From Lentisphaeria bacterium UBA1791 (GTDB taxonomy: Bacteria; Verrucomicrobiota; Lentisphaeria; Victivallales; Victivallaceae), in assembly GCA_002314455.1 (NCBI GenBank), contig DCFZ01000056.1:1-12447 (forward strand): DNA of 12,447 nt, read 5' to 3'. Both the position numbers and the translations under genes were made by a program. Of this stretch, positions 1-7,133 are shown piece by piece. Below the pieces are notes generated by a model. It made no database searches, had not been told where the DNA came from, and saw only the letters and a list, made by a program, of their open reading frames with translations. Every line of letters begins with the position of its first letter. Positions within the stretch are counted from its first letter, which is position 1.

Positions 1-26
1 ACCACGCTACGAGATCAGATGAGGGC

Positions 27-73
27 AAAAAAAGGGGGCTGTTGCTTACCGGTGAAGGTTTTGCAACCGCCCC
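27..73 (-). terminator. Intrinsic terminator after tRNA-Val
   Basis: On the minus strand an 11-bp stem (arms at 73-63 and 45-35, one mismatch at 40/68) encloses a 17-nt loop and is followed directly by seven T residues (complement of A27-A33). It begins 11 nt after the CCA end of the tRNA, so it would end the tRNA transcript and anything reading through from the two genes upstream. The stem is GC-rich at its base and the T-run is uninterrupted, which makes this a strong Rho-independent terminator. Confidence 0.85.
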
Positions 74-83
74 TTTGAAAGGC

Positions 84-160
<77 letters not shown>

Positions 161-172
161 GGATGTTTGTTT

Positions 173-201
173 AATATACGCCTGAAAAACGATTTGTGCA
201 A
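173..201 (-). promoter_or_regulatory. Candidate sigma70 promoter of tRNA-Val
   Basis: On the minus strand a TTGCAC box (201-196) is followed by a 17-bp spacer and TATATT (178-173), with the mature tRNA starting 12 nt after the -10. The -35 is weak (three of six consensus bases), but the -10 is the same hexamer, with the same spacer length, as in the serA and tetR promoters of this window. It sits immediately after the stop codon of the upstream gene, so the tRNA can be transcribed alone or by read-through. Confidence 0.55.
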
Positions 202-208
202 CCTCAAA

Positions 209-643
209 TCAGTTGATTTTCAGCACTTTTCCGTCGCTTCCGGCGCGGGCGACGAATTCCAGCGTGACCGACTGATCGTCGGAGGTGTTGAGCTTCCACG
301 CATTGCTCCCCGTCAGCCGTGCGCAGGGGAATTTCAGCGTAAGTCCCTGCGGATGGTGCGGCAGAAATTTCAATTCCTCTTCCGGCAGGGATGCGCCGTC
401 GGCAATGCGTTGCAGCAACGGCACGGCAACGGCAAGGTATTTCGTCGTCACGCATATCTTCATTTCGTGGCGGAAAACGACTTCGTTTTCGTCGACGCTG
501 TCGTTGATGATGAGATTGCCGTCGTAGACTTTTTTGTCGGCGGTGACGACGATGTCGTTCGCCAGCGGCGACAACTCCGCCGCGCCGAAAAGCACGTCGT
601 AATGGTAGTGATGAATCCGCAGCAGAACCTGGTTGGTGCTCAT
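209..643 (-). CDS. Hypothetical protein, possibly phage tail-tube-like
   Basis: A 144-residue protein that I cannot assign to a named family with confidence. It starts at ATG 643-641 with a good AAGGAG eight bases upstream and follows the 97-codon gene after only 16 nt, so the two are probably co-translated. It has no signal peptide or membrane segment. The composition looks beta-rich. The C-terminal third (FPCARLTG, then VTLEFVARAGSDGKVLKI) resembles the end of phage or contractile-injection tail-tube proteins, where a strand of the form xVTLxFxA precedes a short DGKxxxI ending. That is a resemblance by eye only. The preceding gene also looks like a phage head-tail connector, which fits. Coding status is well supported by the ribosome binding site and spacing. 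The function is a guess, and it could equally be an orphan cellular protein. Confidence 0.7.
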   Translation of the reverse strand: MSTNQVLLRIHHYHYDVLFGAAELSPLANDIVVTADKKVYDGNLIINDSVDENEVVFRHEMKICVTTKYLAVAVPLLQRIADGASLPEEELKFLPHHPQGLTLKFPCARLTGSNAWKLNTSDDQSVTLEFVARAGSDGKVLKIN

Positions 644-659
644 TTCGCGCTCCTTTTCT

Positions 660-953
660 TTAGCCGATCGCCTGAATGCGCAACACGTGTCCGGAATCCG
701 CCACGTTGCGGCAGAGCCGGACCCCGACGACCTGATAGCTTTTGCCGTTCAGCGTCACGCTGTCGCCCGTCATCACCGTCGCATTGCCCGGCAAGAGCAA
801 CGTCAATTTTTGCCGCACGGCAAAGAAATCGTCGGCAAATTCGGTTTCTTCGCGCACGACGCACGCATAATTCGCCGTCACCGTTTCCGTCAGACCGCCG
901 TTTTGCGCGACGATGCGGTGGCGCAATTGGACGCTTTGCGTAAATTCGACCAT
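660..953 (-). CDS. Small beta-rich protein, possibly phage head-closure-like
   Basis: A 97-residue protein with start ATG 953-951 and an AAGGAG nine bases upstream. It opens the short leftward operon that continues with the 144-codon gene. The middle and end of the protein carry the pattern LLPGNATVMTGDSVTLNG then KSYQVVGVR and a short hydrophobic C-terminal strand. This layout (xLPxxxxVxxGDxVxLxGKxYxVxxV) is common in small beta-barrel head-completion or head-tail joining proteins of tailed phages. No membrane segment, cysteine pair or enzyme motif is seen. I infer a phage-derived or phage-remnant protein. The alternatives are a stand-alone beta-barrel of unknown role or part of a domesticated particle. 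The GDxVxLxGKxYxVxxV core is visible directly; the functional reading is weak. Confidence 0.7.
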   Translation of the reverse strand: MVEFTQSVQLRHRIVAQNGGLTETVTANYACVVREETEFADDFFAVRQKLTLLLPGNATVMTGDSVTLNGKSYQVVGVRLCRNVADSGHVLRIQAIG

Positions 954-1139
954 CTTTCATTCTCCTTTTTGGATGGAACTCCTTCCCCGTCCAAGCGCGG
1001 ATCGTCAACCTTTTGCCCGACAAAATCCGCAAAAAATCTTGAAAAATCGCCTCGCGCGTGTTATATTATATTAAAGAGTTTTCACTTTTTTGTTTTCAAT
1101 TTTCTGAAAATATTTCAATCACAGCAAGGAGTTTGAAAA
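954..1139. other. Divergent intergenic region
   Basis: This 186-bp gap separates the leftward phage-like pair from the rightward serA run. It is much more AT-rich than the flanking genes from about 1021 onwards. It holds one convincing promoter, directed to serA. On the minus strand TATAAT occurs at about 1074-1069, but with no good -35 at proper spacing, so the start of the leftward operon is unclear. The serA leader contains TTTTCA at 1079 and 1093 and a 6+6 inverted repeat at 1099-1111 with a single central base. Confidence 0.6.
1039..1067 (+). promoter_or_regulatory. Sigma70 promoter of serA
   Basis: TTGAAA (1039-1044), a 17-bp spacer and TATATT (1062-1067) match the sigma70 consensus at five of six positions in each box. 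Transcription would start near 1074 and leave a leader of about 66 nt, rich in A and T, before the serA start codon. No terminator-like hairpin lies in the leader. Confidence 0.75.
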
Positions 1140-2708
1140 ATGCGCAAAGTGCTGATTCCGACGAAACTGGACAAGCAGGCGGCGGCGATCCTGACCGATC
1201 GCGGCTACAATGTCGTGCTCGACGCGGCGACCCCGCTCGACGAGCAGGTCAAAAACAATTCCGACGCTGAAGTCCTCATCGTCCGCAGTGAAAAAGTCAC
1301 CCCCGAGATCATTGATGCGCTGCCGCAGTTGAAACTCATCGTCCGCGCCGGCGCCGGCTTCAATACGATCGACATCAAGTATGCGCGCAAACGCGACATC
1401 GACGTAATGAATACCCCCGGCGCCAACTCGAACGGCGTCGCCGAGGAAGTCGTCGCGATGATCCTCGCCGCTTTCCGCCACGTCGTGCCCGGCGACATCT
1501 CGACCCGCGCCGGTCTGTGGGAAAAGAGCAAATTCATGGGCCGCGAACTCACCGGCAAGACCGTCGGCATCCTCGGTCTCGGCCACATCGGTCAGCTGGT
1601 CGTCAAACGGCTTTCCGGCTTTGACAACAAGTTCCTCGGCTACGATCCTTTCCTCTCGCCCGCGCTTGCCGAAAAGCTCGGCGTGAAACTCTGCACGGTC
1701 GAAGAAATTTTTTCCCAGGCGGACTGCATCACGCTGCACATCCCCGAAAACGACGAGACCCGCGGCATGATCAACCGTCACCTTTTCGATCTGATGAAAC
1801 CGGGCGCAATGCTGATCAACTGCGCGCGCAGCGGCATCATCAACGAAGCTGATCTGCGCGCCGCCAAGGCGGAAAAGAAGATCATTTTCTGCAACGACGT
1901 CTACTCCAAAGACGCCGAGGGCGAAAAGTCCGTCAAAGACATCGCCGACATCATGCTGCCCCACTTGGGCGCCAACACCTTTGAGGCGAACTTCAACGCC
2001 GCCTGCCGCGCCGCCGAGCAGACCTGCGACTACTTTGAAAAGGGCATCACCAGCGCCGTCGTCAACAAGGCGCTGCCCGACGGATTGGACGCGAAATATC
2101 AGAAACTCGCGTTCGCCGTCGCTTCACTCGCCAAGAGTTACCTCGGCAACCTCAATCCGGCGCGCATCGAGACCAGTTTCTACGGTGATCTCGCGAAGTT
2201 CGGGCCGTGGCTGACCGGCGCCATCGCCGCCGCGATCTCGGCTGAATTCGCCGATCAGGCGCCGAAAGACGCCGCCAAGGCGCTCGCGAGCGCCGGCGTC
2301 GAACTCGTCAACCGCGAAGTCGACAACACCAAGCAGTACGGCGAATCGCTGACCGTCGATTTGCTCGCCGGCACCGATCCGATCTACCGCGTCAGCGTCC
2401 GCGGCACCGTCGCCGAGAATCATCTGATGATCTCGCGCGTCGGCAACTTCGACGGTCTTTACCTCGATCCCTGCGGCAACCATCTTTTCGTCGAGTACAA
2501 AGATGCCCCCGGTGTAATCGCCGGCATCACCAAGATCCTCGGTGAAAACCAGATCAACATCATCGACATCCGCGCGCCGCAGGACCTCGAGTCCGGCCGT
2601 TCGCTCTCGGTGATCAAAACCAACGTCGCGGTGCCCGAAGCGCTGATTGCCAAGATCGGCGAAGCGGTCAAAGCCTGCCGCGCGTTCCAATTCAGTTACA
2701 ACGCTTAA
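1140..2708 (+). CDS. serA: D-3-phosphoglycerate dehydrogenase
   Basis: This 522-residue cytosolic enzyme oxidises 3-phosphoglycerate to 3-phosphohydroxypyruvate with NAD, the first step of serine synthesis. The start at ATG 1140 has an AAGGAG eight bases upstream. A split substrate-binding domain flanks a Rossmann domain with GLGHIG at 146-151 and an acidic residue, D169, in GYDP that fits NAD preference. The substrate and catalytic loop CARSG contains R230, and the catalytic histidine is H275 in LPHLGAN. The usual catalytic glutamate (FxxEP context) is not present in standard form: the aligned stretch reads VYSKDAEGE, with D258 at the expected place and E260 two residues on. Residues 310-445 form the intervening domain of long-type enzymes, and 447-522 an ACT domain (KDAPGVIAGI), which in this family often binds serine for feedback control. 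It leads the seven-gene run and overlaps the next gene by one base. Confidence 0.95.
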   Translation: MRKVLIPTKLDKQAAAILTDRGYNVVLDAATPLDEQVKNNSDAEVLIVRSEKVTPEIIDALPQLKLIVRAGAGFNTIDIKYARKRDIDVMNTPGANSNGVAEEVVAMILAAFRHVVPGDISTRAGLWEKSKFMGRELTGKTVGILGLGHIGQLVVKRLSGFDNKFLGYDPFLSPALAEKLGVKLCTVEEIFSQADCITLHIPENDETRGMINRHLFDLMKPGAMLINCARSGIINEADLRAAKAEKKIIFCNDVYSKDAEGEKSVKDIADIMLPHLGANTFEANFNAACRAAEQTCDYFEKGITSAVVNKALPDGLDAKYQKLAFAVASLAKSYLGNLNPARIETSFYGDLAKFGPWLTGAIAAAISAEFADQAPKDAAKALASAGVELVNREVDNTKQYGESLTVDLLAGTDPIYRVSVRGTVAENHLMISRVGNFDGLYLDPCGNHLFVEYKDAPGVIAGITKILGENQINIIDIRAPQDLESGRSLSVIKTNVAVPEALIAKIGEAVKACRAFQFSYNA

Positions 2709-3358
2709 TGAGACCTGATTCGATGATCGGAAATTCCCGCCGCCGGTTCGATGCGCTCGCACCGGCGCGCGGCGTTGTATTCGCGCCGCGGGGAAGGACC
2801 GATCATCTGATCAAGATGAATCTCATCCCGTTGATGGGGCGGCGCGACGCCGCCTTGGATTACATCACGGAACTTGTTCGTGCCGAATTATTTACGCTTT
2901 CACGCAAAGGCCGGCACGATATTTATTTTTACACCAAGCAGCTTTTGCGGCGCATCGAGCGCGACACCGAAAAGATCCTCTCGATCCTTTCCAGCCCCGA
3001 CACCAAACGCCGCGAGCAGAGTCTGCTGAAATTCATCGATCTTCTCGACGCGGGCGCGGATGCGCTTGAAAGTTTCATCGGCTTCGAGGATGCGCTCGCG
3101 CGCAACAGCGAGGATGCGCACGATTTTTCCCCGTTGCGCGACGACAGCGAATACGCTTCGAGCGAGGAGGAAATGACCGCTTCCGAGATTATGATGGTCA
3201 ACCAGCTGCGCGCCTTTTTTGACCGCGTTTCGCCGCGGGTCGCCCGCTATCGCGAGTACGTCAGCAAAAGTTTGAGCGCATCCAATGCAGAACGCTACCG
3301 GCGCAGTCACGAGTTCTACCTCGAGGCTTTCCGGTCGGAAAATAATTTTAACGAGTGA
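2708..3358 (+). CDS. Conserved-looking hypothetical helical protein
   Basis: I do not recognise this 216-residue protein. If the ATG at 2708 is used it overlaps the serA stop codon as TAATG, which would make it translationally coupled; no Shine-Dalgarno sequence is seen there. Later ATG codons at 2723 and 2816 also lack good sites, so the first 36 residues (very basic, with several Arg) are uncertain. From residue 45 on it appears almost wholly alpha-helical, with long amphipathic stretches at 47-130 and 155-210 separated by an acidic, serine-rich linker (136-158). There is no cysteine, membrane segment or nucleotide-binding motif. The charge pattern suggests a soluble protein that binds another protein or a nucleic acid, or a PhoU-like helical bundle, but that is a guess. 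Its place between serA and purL does not point to an obvious metabolic role. Confidence 0.8.
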   Translation: MRPDSMIGNSRRRFDALAPARGVVFAPRGRTDHLIKMNLIPLMGRRDAALDYITELVRAELFTLSRKGRHDIYFYTKQLLRRIERDTEKILSILSSPDTKRREQSLLKFIDLLDAGADALESFIGFEDALARNSEDAHDFSPLRDDSEYASSEEEMTASEIMMVNQLRAFFDRVSPRVARYREYVSKSLSASNAERYRRSHEFYLEAFRSENNFNE

Positions 3359-3383
3359 TCAACCCACAAAACGGATCTGAAGT

Positions 3384-6356
3384 ATGGCTATTTATCGAAT
3401 TGAGATCAGTCCGCTCCCGCAATGGCGCGATGCCCGCGGCGAGAAGTTGTCCCGGCAAATCGCAGAACTTTACCACGTCGATTGCGGCGACATCCGTACC
3501 CGCAACGTCTACACCGTCGACGCCGACATCACGCTCGACGAGGCGGAAAAGCTCGCCAAACTGCTCTGCAACGACGTGTTGCAGTATTATCAGGTCGGGG
3601 ATCGCAAATCGGCGAATTATCCCGGCGAAATCAGCTGCAAATATCTGATCGCCGTCGGCTTTTTGCCCGGCGTGACCGACAACGTGGCGCGCACGCTCCG
3701 CGACGCCGCCTCTGACGTGCTCGGCAGAAAGCTCGCCGAGAGCGAATTCGTCGCGTCGAGCATCGAATATCTGCTCAACGGCGCGTCGACGCAACAGCTC
3801 GCCGAGAGCGTCGGCACGAAACTGCTCGCCAACTTGCTGATCCAGAGCGTCCGCGTGCTTTCCGCCGACGAGATCGCCAAAAACGGCGTGCCGCTCAATC
3901 TGCCCCGCGCCGGTTCGACCGAAAAGGTTTCCGTCCGCACGATCGACCTCGACGTTTCCGACGAAAAGCTGATGGAAATCAGCCGTGAGCGCACGCTCGC
4001 GCTCTCGATCGACGAGATGAAATCGATCCAGAATTACTTCCGCACCGAAACCGAGCGGAGCAACTATCAGCTCACCAAAGAGCCGACCGATCTCGAACTC
4101 GAAGTTCTCGCCCAGACCTGGAGCGAGCACTGCAAGCACAAAATCTTCAGCGCCGAGATCGACTACCGCGACCTCGAAAACGACGTGACGACCCACATTT
4201 CCAGCTGTTACAAGACGTTCGTGCAAAAGGGCACCAAGGAGCTCGCCAAGGAGCTCGATTACCTCGTTTCCGTCTTTAAGGACAATGCGGGCGTCATCGA
4301 CTTCAACGCCGACTGCGACGTCGCGTTCAAGGTCGAGACCCACAACAGCCCCTCCGCGCTCGATCCCTACGGCGGCGCGATGACCGGCATCGTCGGCGTC
4401 AACCGCGACCCGATGGGCACCGGTCAGGGCGCGGAACTTCTGATCAACGTCTGGGGCTACTGCTTCGGCTCGCCCTTCTGCGATCCCGCGCTCGTGCCCG
4501 AAAGTCTGCTGCATCCGCGCCGTCTGCGCGACGGCGTCCATCAGGGCGTCATCGACGGCGGCAACCAGAGCGGCATTCCCTACGGCAACGGCTGGGAATA
4601 TTTCGATGACCGCTACATCGGCAAGCCGCTCGTCTACTGCGGCACCGTCGGCGTGCTCCCCAAAAAGATCAACGGCGTTTCCGGCGCCGACAAGACGATC
4701 CTGCCCGGCGACCTGATCGTGATGGGCGGCGGACGCATCGGCAAAGACGGCATCCACGGCGCGACCTTTTCGAGCGAGGAACTCCACAAGGGAAGCCCAG
4801 TTCAGGCGGTTCAGATCGGTGACCCGATCACCCAGAAAAAGCTCGGCGATTTCATGATCGAAGCGCGCAACCGCGGGCTTTACCGTTTCATCACCGACAA
4901 CGGCGCGGGCGGACTTTCCTCCAGCGTCGGCGAGATGGCGGAAGTCACCAACGGCTGCTGCATCGACCTCGCCAAGGCGCCGCTCAAATACGCCGGCTTG
5001 CAGCCGTGGGAAATCCTCGTTTCCGAGGCGCAGGAGCGCATGAGCTTCGCCGTGCCGCCGGAAAAACTTGCCGAATTTGAGGCGCTCGCCAAGGCGCGCG
5101 ATGTCGAAGTTTCCGTACTCGGCAAATTCACCGACGACGGCATTTTCCACGTGCTTTACGACGGCAAGACCGTCGGCGCGTTGAGCATGAAATTCATGCA
5201 CGAGGGACTTCCCAAAATGCACCTCACCGCGACGTGGAAAGCGCCGCATTTCGATGAACCGGACTACGCCGGCCGCGATTTCGGCGACGACCTCGTCAAG
5301 ATGGTCGGCCGCATCAACATCGCCAGCGACGAATACAAGGCCCGTCAGTACGACCACGAAGTCAAAGGCTTGAGCGTCATCAAGCCGTACGTCGGCGTCA
5401 AGCGCGACGTCGCCGGCGACGCGACGGTCACGATGATCGCGCCGCTTTCGACCGAAGGTATCGTCCTCTCGTCGGCGATCCTGCCGCGTTACAGCGACAT
5501 CGACACCTACTGGATGACCGCGTCGAGCATCGACCTCGCCGTGCGCCGGGTTCTCTCGGTCGGCGGTTCGATGAGCAAGATCGCCGGGTTGGACAACTTC
5601 TGCTGGCCCGACCCGGTCAAGAGTGAAAAGACCCCCGACGGCGAATACAAACTCGCCCAGCTGGTGCGCGCCAATCAGGCGCTTTACGATTTCACCAAAA
5701 AGTACCGCGTGCCCTGCATTTCCGGCAAGGACTCGATGAAAAACGACAGCACCAAGGGCGGCCGCAAGATCTCGATTCCGCCGTCGCTGCTTTTCAGCGT
5801 CATCGCCAAGATGGATGACATCCGCACCGCGCAGACGCTCGATTTCAAGCGTCCGGGCGACCTCGTCTACGTGCTCGGCGTCACCAAAAAGGAACTCGGC
5901 GGTTCGGAATACTTCAATATGCTCGGCGCAATCGGCAATGACGTGCCCAAAGTCAACGCCGACGCGGCGCTCGCGCTCTACGACAAGGTGATTGAATCGA
6001 CCAAAAATCACCTCGTCAACGCGCTGGCGACTCCCGGTCTCGGCGGTCTCGGCGTCACCTTTGCCAAGATGGCGATGGCGGGCCGGCTCGGCGCCGAGAT
6101 CCGGCTCGACGCGATGTTGCAGGAAAACTGCGGCGTCGCCGAACTGCTTTTCTCTGAATCCAACGCCCGTTTCGTGGCGACGGTGCCCGTTGAAAAACGG
6201 GAAGCCTTTGAAAAACTCTTCGAGAATCAACCCTGCACCTGCGTCGGTCGCGTAACCGATCAGGCGGAACTGGACTTTGCCGGCATGGGGGCCGGTTTCA
6301 AAGTACGGTTGGAGGATCTCGTCAAAAGTTACAAAGGAGCGCTTGACCAGATCTGA
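3384..6356 (+). CDS. purL: FGAM synthase with N-terminal PurS-like domain, no glutaminase
   Basis: Phosphoribosylformylglycinamidine synthase catalyses step four of de novo purine synthesis, using ATP and ammonia to convert FGAR to FGAM. At 990 residues it lies between small PurL (about 740) and large PurL (about 1300). Residues 1-80 and 85-165 look like two PurS-like halves, as in the N-terminal domain of large PurL. A helical linker follows (190-240), then the catalytic core: the WSEHCKHKIF motif with H249, the metal/ATP region ETHNSPSALDPYGGA (318-332), GGGRIGKDGIHGATF (448-462) and, in the second half, SGKDSMKND. The protein ends without the class I glutaminase triad domain, so a separate PurQ must supply ammonia. 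The only usable start is ATG 3384, because an in-frame stop lies two codons upstream. Its ribosome binding site is weak (CGGA). It follows the previous gene by 25 nt. Confidence 0.95.
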   Translation: MAIYRIEISPLPQWRDARGEKLSRQIAELYHVDCGDIRTRNVYTVDADITLDEAEKLAKLLCNDVLQYYQVGDRKSANYPGEISCKYLIAVGFLPGVTDNVARTLRDAASDVLGRKLAESEFVASSIEYLLNGASTQQLAESVGTKLLANLLIQSVRVLSADEIAKNGVPLNLPRAGSTEKVSVRTIDLDVSDEKLMEISRERTLALSIDEMKSIQNYFRTETERSNYQLTKEPTDLELEVLAQTWSEHCKHKIFSAEIDYRDLENDVTTHISSCYKTFVQKGTKELAKELDYLVSVFKDNAGVIDFNADCDVAFKVETHNSPSALDPYGGAMTGIVGVNRDPMGTGQGAELLINVWGYCFGSPFCDPALVPESLLHPRRLRDGVHQGVIDGGNQSGIPYGNGWEYFDDRYIGKPLVYCGTVGVLPKKINGVSGADKTILPGDLIVMGGGRIGKDGIHGATFSSEELHKGSPVQAVQIGDPITQKKLGDFMIEARNRGLYRFITDNGAGGLSSSVGEMAEVTNGCCIDLAKAPLKYAGLQPWEILVSEAQERMSFAVPPEKLAEFEALAKARDVEVSVLGKFTDDGIFHVLYDGKTVGALSMKFMHEGLPKMHLTATWKAPHFDEPDYAGRDFGDDLVKMVGRINIASDEYKARQYDHEVKGLSVIKPYVGVKRDVAGDATVTMIAPLSTEGIVLSSAILPRYSDIDTYWMTASSIDLAVRRVLSVGGSMSKIAGLDNFCWPDPVKSEKTPDGEYKLAQLVRANQALYDFTKKYRVPCISGKDSMKNDSTKGGRKISIPPSLLFSVIAKMDDIRTAQTLDFKRPGDLVYVLGVTKKELGGSEYFNMLGAIGNDVPKVNADAALALYDKVIESTKNHLVNALATPGLGGLGVTFAKMAMAGRLGAEIRLDAMLQENCGVAELLFSESNARFVATVPVEKREAFEKLFENQPCTCVGRVTDQAELDFAGMGAGFKVRLEDLVKSYKGALDQI

Positions 6357-6395
6357 TCCAAACCGGCAAGCAACTCTAAAAAAAGGAGCTTGACG

Positions 6396-7133
6396 ATGGG
6401 CGTTTGCGAAGATGAGCGCAATCTGGAGTCCGATCGGCTGATCCAGGACAATCTGAGGTTGGTGCTGAAAATCGCCAACGAATTTCTCGGCAGAGGGCTG
6501 TCGTGGGACGACCTTGTTTCCGAGGGAAACCGGGGACTCGTGACCGCGGCGACGCGTTACGATCCTGCCAAGGGGGCGAAATTCAGCACTTACAGCGCCT
6601 GGTGGATCAAACAGGCGATCCGCCAGGCGATCGCCGAACAGGTACAGGCGATCCGCGTGCCGATCGGCACGCAACTGCACTGGCAGCGCATCCGGAAAGT
6701 CGAGCGCGAACTCACGATTGATTTGCGGCGTTCGCCGACCGACGAAGAGCTGTCGCAAAAATGCCGGCTGCCGATGGCGACGATTTTGCGTTTGCGCCAC
6801 GCGCGCCGGTTGAATATGCAGTCGCTCAACGCCGCCATCGACGAGAATGACGAAAACGGCGCGGAGTTCCTCGATTTCATCGCCGACGAGCGCACGCCCG
6901 GCCCCGACGAATTGCAGATCCATCTCGAGGACGTCGACGAATTGTTGCAGCTTCTGGCGACGCTGACGCCGCGCGAGCAGAGCATTTTGCGGCTCCGTTT
7001 CGGGCTCGACGGGGAACCCGTCCGCACGCTGGAGGAAGTCGGCGCGGTCATCGGGTGCACCAATGAACGGGTCCGCCAGCTCCAGAACATCGCTTTAAAG
7101 AAATTGCAGATGCGCATGCGCAAACGAAAATGA
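6396..7133 (+). CDS. RNA polymerase sigma70-family factor (group 2-like)
   Basis: A 245-residue sigma factor that directs core RNA polymerase to a promoter subset. I chose ATG 6396 because AAGGAG (6383-6388) lies seven bases before it; the in-frame TTG at 6390 is too close to that site. Region 1.1 is missing. Region 2 spans about 12-88, with DNLRLVLKIA, DLVSEGNRGL and the melting segment KFSTYSAWWIKQAI (W69, W70). Region 3 spans about 95-170. Region 4 spans about 182-242, with an LTPREQSILRLRFGL start and the helix-turn-helix TLEEVGAVIGCTNERVRQ. In region 2.4 the position of E. coli RpoD T440 is R76, while Q73 (Q437) is kept. In region 4.2 the place of R584 is N223, but the following E, R and Q are conserved. 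It lacks the full-length features of a primary sigma factor. RpoS-like or stress sigma function is inferred. Its stop overlaps the next start (ATGA). Confidence 0.92.
   Translation: MGVCEDERNLESDRLIQDNLRLVLKIANEFLGRGLSWDDLVSEGNRGLVTAATRYDPAKGAKFSTYSAWWIKQAIRQAIAEQVQAIRVPIGTQLHWQRIRKVERELTIDLRRSPTDEELSQKCRLPMATILRLRHARRLNMQSLNAAIDENDENGAEFLDFIADERTPGPDELQIHLEDVDELLQLLATLTPREQSILRLRFGLDGEPVRTLEEVGAVIGCTNERVRQLQNIALKKLQMRMRKRK

Noticed and set aside
167..943. A 258-codon plus-strand open frame over the leftward phage-like pair
   Set aside because: No ribosome binding site, Arg/Phe-rich low-complexity translation, and it runs through the tRNA promoter region. The minus-strand genes have strong ribosome binding sites and sensible proteins.
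6390..6395. TTG at 6390 as the start of the sigma factor
   Set aside because: It lies only one base after the AAGGAG site; ATG 6396 has the right spacing of seven bases.
3348..6923. An open reading frame of 1191 codons on the minus strand opposite purL and the sigma gene
   Set aside because: It lies wholly antisense to proteins with clear family motifs, its translation is low-complexity (rich in Arg, Asp, Val, Ala, Phe) and has no motif. It is explained by strong codon bias of the sense genes, which leaves few stops on the other strand.
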